In this document: positions 7,601 to 10,576 of the stretch, piece by piece
Numbering within the stretch: position 1 is the stretch's first letter
Layout: every line of letters begins with the position of its first letter
Assembly: GCA_005776735.1 (NCBI GenBank)
Contig: SXOM01000210.1
Coordinates: 1 to 10,576 of the forward strand
From: Pseudomonadota bacterium
Lineage (GTDB): Bacteria; Myxococcota_A; UBA796; SXON01
Reading direction: 5' to 3'
DNA length: 10,576 bases
Notes under the pieces: generated by a model
The model's database searches: none
What the model saw: only the letters and a program-made list of their open reading frames with translations
Told to the model about the DNA's origin: nothing
Program-made: the position numbers and the translations under genes

Positions 7601-7683
7601 GTGAGGAGCAGCGACAACACCACGGCGAGCACCGGGCGCTGCACGAAGCGATCCGTCCACGAAGCCGGGCCCGCCTCGCTCAC
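4651..7683 (-). CDS. RND efflux permease, HAE-1 (AcrB/MexB) family
   Basis: A 1010-residue inner-membrane proton/drug antiporter subunit of a tripartite pump. One membrane helix (about 18-37) precedes the first large periplasmic loop, which begins REIPDVETPVVTVSTSWPGA. TM4 carries GLVVDDAIVVLEH with Asp406 and Asp407. TM10 has LVTKNGILIVEYA with Lys916, and RFRPILMTS has Arg947 and Thr954. The Lys-Arg-Thr spacing (31 and 38) equals that of the AcrB proton-relay residues Lys940, Arg971 and Thr978, and the Asp pair matches Asp407/Asp408, so the relay looks intact. The length is slightly under the usual 1030-1050. The GTG start overlaps the adaptor stop as GTGA, which implies translational coupling. 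The frame stays open far upstream, but the adaptor gene occupies that DNA. No outer-membrane channel gene is nearby. The substrate cannot be told. A run of eight G lies in codons for residues 252-254. Confidence 0.95.
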   Translation of the reverse strand: MSEAGPASWTDRFVQRPVLAVVLSLLLTLLGVAGFLRLGVREIPDVETPVVTVSTSWPGADPAIVESDVTEVLEREINGIEGVRTLTSSSQDGRSEITVEFELGRDLDEAANDVRGRVDRVRSRLPEGVRDPGIEKADGSGQPSMFLRLRGESGDLLAITDVADTIVRERLENVPGVSSVDLFGARVYAMRLDLDVAKMAARGVTVADLERALAAGNVELPAGRIEGDATQLTVRLDAGLRTADQFGALVLRGGPEGRVYLRDVATVRLGAENERTSARADGVASVSLAVYPQTRANVVEISDAVQARLPGIQADLPAGYDVDVVFDRAFSVRDAIEEVELTLGIAFGLVVLVIFGFFRSVRSTLVPALAIPVSLVGTFLVLWSAGFTLNVFTLFGLVLAIGLVVDDAIVVLEHIVRHLEAGRPPAEAALAGTREITTAVVATTLSLLVVFVPIMFTGGATGRLFLEFGVTVAASVALSMVVALTLTPVLTRALVRVAPRPEEGALLRSFVRSFAVVRRFPWLVVPVLVVSGVVGAAGWAALPREFFPLEDRNNFMLRLDAQEGATFEWMDARVRELEAQVIPQVPERRVAIARVASGRGGVAAGTNTGMLFISLVPKAERTRSQMQIVSDLKATLGQVTAFRVVPIQSPTVGQGFASPLQFVIQHADFDVLAADLPRLVAAARAVPGLAQVNENLRLDRPELLLTVDREEAAAVGVAPIEVSRALQVLTVGVELGRFKRGVRQYPVIAQLLRADRDEPADLARIQLRGRDGALVPMSNLVSGRERTAAATRHHYARSPAVTLSANLDGITLGEAIDRVRAMAEAELGPGFRTALAGQAKDLEEGSASLGTVFALALLLVYLLLAAQFDSFVAPISVMFTVPLAVAGALGALWAFGQSMSFFSQVALILLVGLVTKNGILIVEYARHAEAERGLSPWDAAAEAARLRFRPILMTSVATIGGAVPIALGVSGQGRAALGIAVVFGMATATFFTLYVTPVVYATLAGRRHST

Positions 7684-8699
7684 GGGGACGCCTTCACCTC
7701 GACCGGCGCGCCCTCGCGCAGGCGGGCGAGGCCCTCGACGACCACCGCCTCCCCCGCGGCGAGCCCCGCGACGACCTCGACCCGGGCGGCGTGCCGGTCG
7801 CCCAGCGTGACCCCACGCCGCGCGACCTTCCCGTCGGCGACGACCCACACGGTGGCGCCCTCGGCGGTCGGCGACACCGCTTCGCTCGGGACCAGGAGCG
7901 CCCCCTGCGTTTCGCCGACCACGAGCCGCGCTTCGGCCGACATGCCCGGCCGCAGGAGCCCGGCCGGATCCTCCACGCTCAAGCGGACGTCGACCGTGCG
8001 CGTGGCCTCGTCGACCGCCGCGCCCAGGTACGCCACCGCGCCGGGGAAGATCGCGTCCGGCAGCGCGGGCGCGGTGATCGCGGCAGGCACACCGAGCGCG
8101 AGCCTTCCGAGCTCCGCTTCGGGAAAGTGCACGTCGACCCGCAGCTCGCCCAACCCCTCCAGCGAGGTGAGCACCCGGCCCGCCTCGACCAGCTCCCCCG
8201 GCGACACCGCGCGCCGCCCCACCCGCCCGGCGAAGGGCGCGCGCAACGTACACCGCCGCAACCCCTCGGCGGCGCGCAACGCGGCCGATCGGGCGAGCCC
8301 CTCGGCGGCCTCGGCGCGGTCGAGCTCCGCGCGGGACAGGTCGCCTTTTTCGAACAACGCACGGGCCCGGCCGAGGTCTTCGTCGGCCATCCGCACCCGC
8401 GCCTCGGCCTCGATCACCGCCGCCTCGGCGTCCGCGGTGCGCAGCCGCACCAGCACGTCGCCCTTGGCCACCGCCTGCCCCTCGGTGAACACCACCGCCT
8501 CGACCAGCCCCGCCACCTCGGCCCGAAGCTCCGCGCTCTCGAGCGATCGCACCGTCCCCGCCGCTTCGACCGCCCGCTCGATCGCCGCGGGCACGACGAC
8601 CTCGACCCGCACTGGCGTGGGCCCCGGCCCCGACGGTTTGCCCGCCCCGCTCCCGGAGCAGGCGAAGAGCGACCACAAGGCGACGGCGACACGCATCAC
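7680..8699 (-). CDS. RND periplasmic adaptor (membrane fusion protein), lipoprotein
   Basis: A 339-residue HlyD/AcrA-type adaptor that would link the RND permease downstream to an outer-membrane channel. The N-terminus ends in the lipobox-like SLFAC, with Cys14 as the lipid anchor, then a Gly/Ser/Pro-rich linker (15-29). A lipoyl half follows (GLVEAVVFTEGQAVAKGDVLVRL, 64-86), then a short alpha-helical hairpin rich in Ala, Glu and Arg (about 88-147). The second lipoyl half is LRAPFAGRVGRRAVSPGELV (152-171). A beta-barrel (about 185-262) contains DEATRTVDVRL and LLRPGMSAEARLVV, and a membrane-proximal domain (about 265-339) starts with ALLVPSEAV. An in-frame stop just upstream (minus strand, 8711-8709) limits the start to GTG 8699 or ATG 8696. 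GTG is preferred because a TA hexamer sits 6 nt before it; the choice changes one residue. It is the first gene of the operon. Confidence 0.92.
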   Translation of the reverse strand: MMRVAVALWSLFACSGSGAGKPSGPGPTPVRVEVVVPAAIERAVEAAGTVRSLESAELRAEVAGLVEAVVFTEGQAVAKGDVLVRLRTADAEAAVIEAEARVRMADEDLGRARALFEKGDLSRAELDRAEAAEGLARSAALRAAEGLRRCTLRAPFAGRVGRRAVSPGELVEAGRVLTSLEGLGELRVDVHFPEAELGRLALGVPAAITAPALPDAIFPGAVAYLGAAVDEATRTVDVRLSVEDPAGLLRPGMSAEARLVVGETQGALLVPSEAVSPTAEGATVWVVADGKVARRGVTLGDRHAARVEVVAGLAAGEAVVVEGLARLREGAPVEVKASP

Positions 8700-8705
8700 G
8701 CGGGG

Positions 8706-8711
8706 CGACTA
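8706..8711 (-). promoter_or_regulatory. TAGTCG: candidate leaderless -10 for the adaptor-RND operon
   Basis: On the minus strand TAGTCG ends 6 nt before GTG 8699. The overlapping GATAGT (minus strand, 8713-8708) matches TATAAT at four of six bases and ends 8 nt before the GTG. There is no Shine-Dalgarno. The TA is at the same distance from the start as in two other genes here. The hexamer itself is a poor -10, so confidence rests on position. Confidence 0.3.
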
Positions 8712-8719
8712 TCGCGGGA

Positions 8720-8753
8720 GCTTCGGGGCGGCGCCTGCGGCCCGTCCCGAAGC
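8720..8753. promoter_or_regulatory. Inverted repeat in divergent promoter region (candidate operator)
   Basis: GCTTCGGG (8720-8727) is the reverse complement of 8746-8753. The arms extend through a G-T pair (8728/8745) to CGG (8729-8731) with CCG (8742-8744), giving 12 paired positions around a 10-nt centre. It lies between the adaptor start at 8699 and the membrane-protein start at 8807, just upstream of the TAGTCG element, where a regulator of an efflux operon would bind. No regulator gene is adjacent. A plain RNA hairpin or chance is also possible. Confidence 0.35.
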
Positions 8754-8793
8754 GCGCCGGCTTCGCGACGGCGCCGCGCGTCCCCCGCGGTGG

Positions 8794-8799
8794 TACCCT
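8794..8799 (+). promoter_or_regulatory. TACCCT: candidate leaderless -10 for the GT-C-like gene
   Basis: TACCCT fits TANNNT and ends 7 nt before the ATG at 8807, the spacing expected if transcription starts at the A of the start codon. No Shine-Dalgarno is visible between this element and the ATG, and no -35 consensus is seen. Confidence 0.42.
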
Positions 8800-8806
8800 G
8801 GCGCCG

Positions 8807-10537
8807 ATGTTCGCGACCCTCGCACGTTGGCTCGACCACCCCCGCGCGGGCCTCGCCGCGGTCGTGGGCGGTGTCCTCCTCTCCGCGGGCTCGATCGGGG
8901 CCGGGCTCGGGGCCGACGACTGGTTCCACCGCGCCCACCTCGACCCCGAGGGCCCGTACTTCTCGAGCGAACGCGGGCCGATCCTCGACCTGTTCTTGTT
9001 CTTCCCGGCGGAGCCGGGGGCGGTGCGGGCGCTCATGGACCAGGGGGTCCTCTCGTGGTGGACGCAGCCCGACATCCGGGGCGGCTTCTTCCGACCGCTC
9101 ACGGCGCTCACGCACGCGTGGGACTGGTGGGGGGTCGGAGCGCACCCGGCGCTCCACCACCTGCACAGCCTCGCCTGGCTCGCCCTCGCGTTGTGGGCGG
9201 CGCACCGGTTTTTCCTGGAGTGGCTCGGCCCGGGGCGGCGCGCGGTGCTCGCGACGTGGCTCTACGCCGTCGACGAGAACCACGCGCTCCCGGCGTCGTG
9301 GGTGGCCAACCGCAACGCGCTCCTGGCGATGGCGTTCGGGGCGCTGGCCGCGCGTGCGCACCTCGCCGGGGCGCGCGGCGAGCGTGGTGGCGCCTGGTTC
9401 GCGGCGGGGTGGCTCGCGTTGGCGCTCTTGTCGGCCGAAGCGGGGGTCGCGACCTTCGCGGTGCTCGCCGCGCTCGAGCTCGGGCGCACCGAGCCGCTGC
9501 GCACACGCGCCCGGCGGTGGGTGCCGCTGGCCCTGGTCGGGGCGGCCTGGGCCGCGGCGTGGATCACGCTCGGGTACGGGATGTACGGCTCGGGGTTGTA
9601 CGTCGATCCGCTGCGCGACCCGGTGCGGTACCTGTCGCTGGTGCCGGAGCGGCTGGGCGCGCTCGGGGCCGCGGCGTGGATGAACCTCCCGGTCGACGTG
9701 TGGGCGATCCTGCCGCCGCGGGTCACGGTGCCGTTGGGTTTGGGGCTCCTCGTCGCCGTCTCGCTCGCGGTGGCGGGGCTCGCGCGGCGCGCGTGGCGGA
9801 GCGAGCCGGTGCTCTTGCAGGCGGTGGTGCTGAGCACGTTGGCGCTCTTGCCGCCGACCGCGACGTTTCCGATGACGCGGGTGATCGGGCTCGGGGGGCT
9901 CGGGGTCGCCGCCGTCTTCGCGGTGTGCACCGCCGCCACGCTGGACGGGAGCGCGCCGCGTTGGCGTGACCGCCTCGTGCTCGCCTGGCACCTGCCGGTC
10001 TCGGCGCTCGTGCTCGCGGTGCACTCGGCGCTGGTGTCGGTGGTGCTCTCGACGGCGACCGCTGCGGCCGACGCCCTCGGCCCCGAGCCCGAGATCGCGG
10101 ACCAGACCTTGGTGCTCACCGGCGGCCACGAGATCATGACCGCGTACATCCCGATCGTCCGGCACTACGACGGCCGGCCCGTCCCCAAGGCGATGATCGT
10201 GCTCGGGCCGGTGGGGACGCCGGTGACGATGACCCGGGAGGACGAGCGGACGCTCCGCCTCGACGCCGCGCGGGCGGCGTTCACGCATTCGTTCGAGCGC
10301 CTCGCGCGGGCGGCGCCGTTCACCGTCGGGGAGCGGGTCGACACCGCCACGCTGCACGCGGAGGTGCTCGCCGTCGACGCGCAGGGGAACGTACTCTCGT
10401 GGCGGGTGCGCTTCCCTGCTCCGCTCGAGGACCCGCGGTACGCGTGGCGCCGGCCCGAGGGGATGGGGTTTCTGCCGTTCACGCCGCCCGCGGTGGGCGA
10501 GAGCGTGGCCGTCGCGGCGGCGGTCGAGCTGCCCTGA
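8807..10537 (+). CDS. Polytopic membrane protein, GT-C glycosyltransferase-like, with soluble C-terminal domain
   Basis: A 576-residue integral membrane protein with about nine to eleven hydrophobic segments up to residue 421. The first (14-35) leads into ADDWFHRAHL (36-45), an acidic pair in the first outside loop, as in GT-C enzymes. Next comes GGFFRPLTALTHAWDWWG (92-109), then a HHLHSLAW helix, YAVDENHALPASWVANRNALLA (153-173) and an Ala/Leu-rich helix. This order parallels GT-C proteins of the Tmtc/O-mannosyltransferase-like group (FRPL...D..G...YHL.N, later W..gR..lLa), which use polyprenyl-phosphate sugars. The match is by eye, and glycosyl transfer is unproven. The C-terminal part (about 433-576) is soluble, with VTMTREDERTLRLDA and SWRVRFPAPLEDPRYAWRR. 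I recall similar orphan proteins in Myxococcota, none with a known function. The ATG at 8807 has no Shine-Dalgarno. It is transcribed away from the efflux operon, and nothing codirectional follows within the window. Confidence 0.78.
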   Translation: MFATLARWLDHPRAGLAAVVGGVLLSAGSIGAGLGADDWFHRAHLDPEGPYFSSERGPILDLFLFFPAEPGAVRALMDQGVLSWWTQPDIRGGFFRPLTALTHAWDWWGVGAHPALHHLHSLAWLALALWAAHRFFLEWLGPGRRAVLATWLYAVDENHALPASWVANRNALLAMAFGALAARAHLAGARGERGGAWFAAGWLALALLSAEAGVATFAVLAALELGRTEPLRTRARRWVPLALVGAAWAAAWITLGYGMYGSGLYVDPLRDPVRYLSLVPERLGALGAAAWMNLPVDVWAILPPRVTVPLGLGLLVAVSLAVAGLARRAWRSEPVLLQAVVLSTLALLPPTATFPMTRVIGLGGLGVAAVFAVCTAATLDGSAPRWRDRLVLAWHLPVSALVLAVHSALVSVVLSTATAAADALGPEPEIADQTLVLTGGHEIMTAYIPIVRHYDGRPVPKAMIVLGPVGTPVTMTREDERTLRLDAARAAFTHSFERLARAAPFTVGERVDTATLHAEVLAVDAQGNVLSWRVRFPAPLEDPRYAWRRPEGMGFLPFTPPAVGESVAVAAAVELP

Positions 10538-10546
10538 GCGCGGCGC

Positions 10547-10575
10547 GGCGCGCGGACGGCGCGCAGGGCGCGCAG
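10547..10575. repeat. Short GC tandem repeat at the window end
   Basis: GGCGCGCAG occurs twice in tandem (10558-10566 and 10567-10575), preceded by the near-copy GGCGCGCGG (10547-10555). The array may continue past the edge. It lies right after the stop of the membrane-protein gene and could be low-complexity intergenic DNA. Confidence 0.4.
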
Positions 10576-10576
10576 G

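Noticed and set aside
8755..8782. A second GC hairpin (GCGCGCCGG... with ...CGGCGCCGCGCG) upstream of the GT-C-like gene
   Set aside because: Pairing needs a 3-nt insertion in one arm and is the kind of alternating GC string expected by chance here.
7684..9111. Upstream continuation of the RND frame, which would give a 1486-residue protein
   Set aside because: It covers the adaptor gene in another frame and is low-complexity Arg/Gly/Ala; the family's usual N-terminus starts near GTG 7683.
5302..9969. A 4.7-kb open frame on the plus strand, antisense to the RND operon and running into the GT-C-like gene
   Set aside because: Its product is Arg/His/Asp/Gly-rich with no domain or membrane pattern, and it mirrors the strong third-position GC bias of the real genes on the other strand.
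1..10576. tRNA, rRNA, CRISPR array, insertion sequence, attachment site or riboswitch
   Set aside because: Read on both strands for repeat-spacer pattern, transposase motifs, terminal inverted repeats and tRNA-like ends; none seen.

Overview
The window is very GC-rich with few TA dinucleotides. It carries six protein-coding genes with proteobacterial-type envelope functions and no RNA genes, mobile elements or CRISPR array. The mix points to a Myxococcota-like (deltaproteobacterial) chromosome: a MshEN-type type IV pilus/type II secretion ATPase, cysteine-rich lipoproteins, a formylglycine-free sulfatase-fold enzyme, and large orphan membrane proteins typical of that group. This assignment is an inference from gene style; there is no rRNA or marker gene.

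Layout. Positions 1-114 hold no gene, only a strong GC inverted repeat. At 115-756 (+) is a small lipoprotein built from two tandem cysteine-patterned beta domains. At 856-2574 (+) is a PilB/GspE-type assembly ATPase with a complete MshEN (c-di-GMP-binding type) N-terminus. A short convergent gap with two weak hairpins separates it from an unrecognised 183-residue envelope protein at 2647-3198 (-). That gene diverges from a sulfatase/alkaline-phosphatase-fold enzyme at 3356-4663 (+), which has Thr where sulfatases carry the formylglycine Cys/Ser. The 3' end of this enzyme gene overlaps by 13 bp, tail to tail, an RND efflux permease gene at 4651-7683 (-). The permease is translationally coupled to its lipoprotein adaptor at 7680-8699 (-). 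Across a 107-bp divergent promoter region containing a 12-bp-arm inverted repeat lies a polytopic GT-C-like membrane protein at 8807-10537 (+).

How the genes relate. Only the adaptor/RND pair is a clear operon. It encodes two of the three parts of a tripartite pump; the outer-membrane channel is not here. The lipoprotein and ATPase genes are codirectional with a 99-bp gap and may be co-transcribed, but nothing links them functionally. Every product is predicted to act in or on the cell envelope.

The most noteworthy sequence-level pattern is that the four genes facing divergent intergenic regions all have a TA-starting hexamer beginning 12-13 nt before the start codon, mostly without a clear Shine-Dalgarno. 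This is the geometry expected of leaderless promoters. I see no convincing evidence of a wholly new multi-gene system; the less usual items are single-gene features listed as findings.
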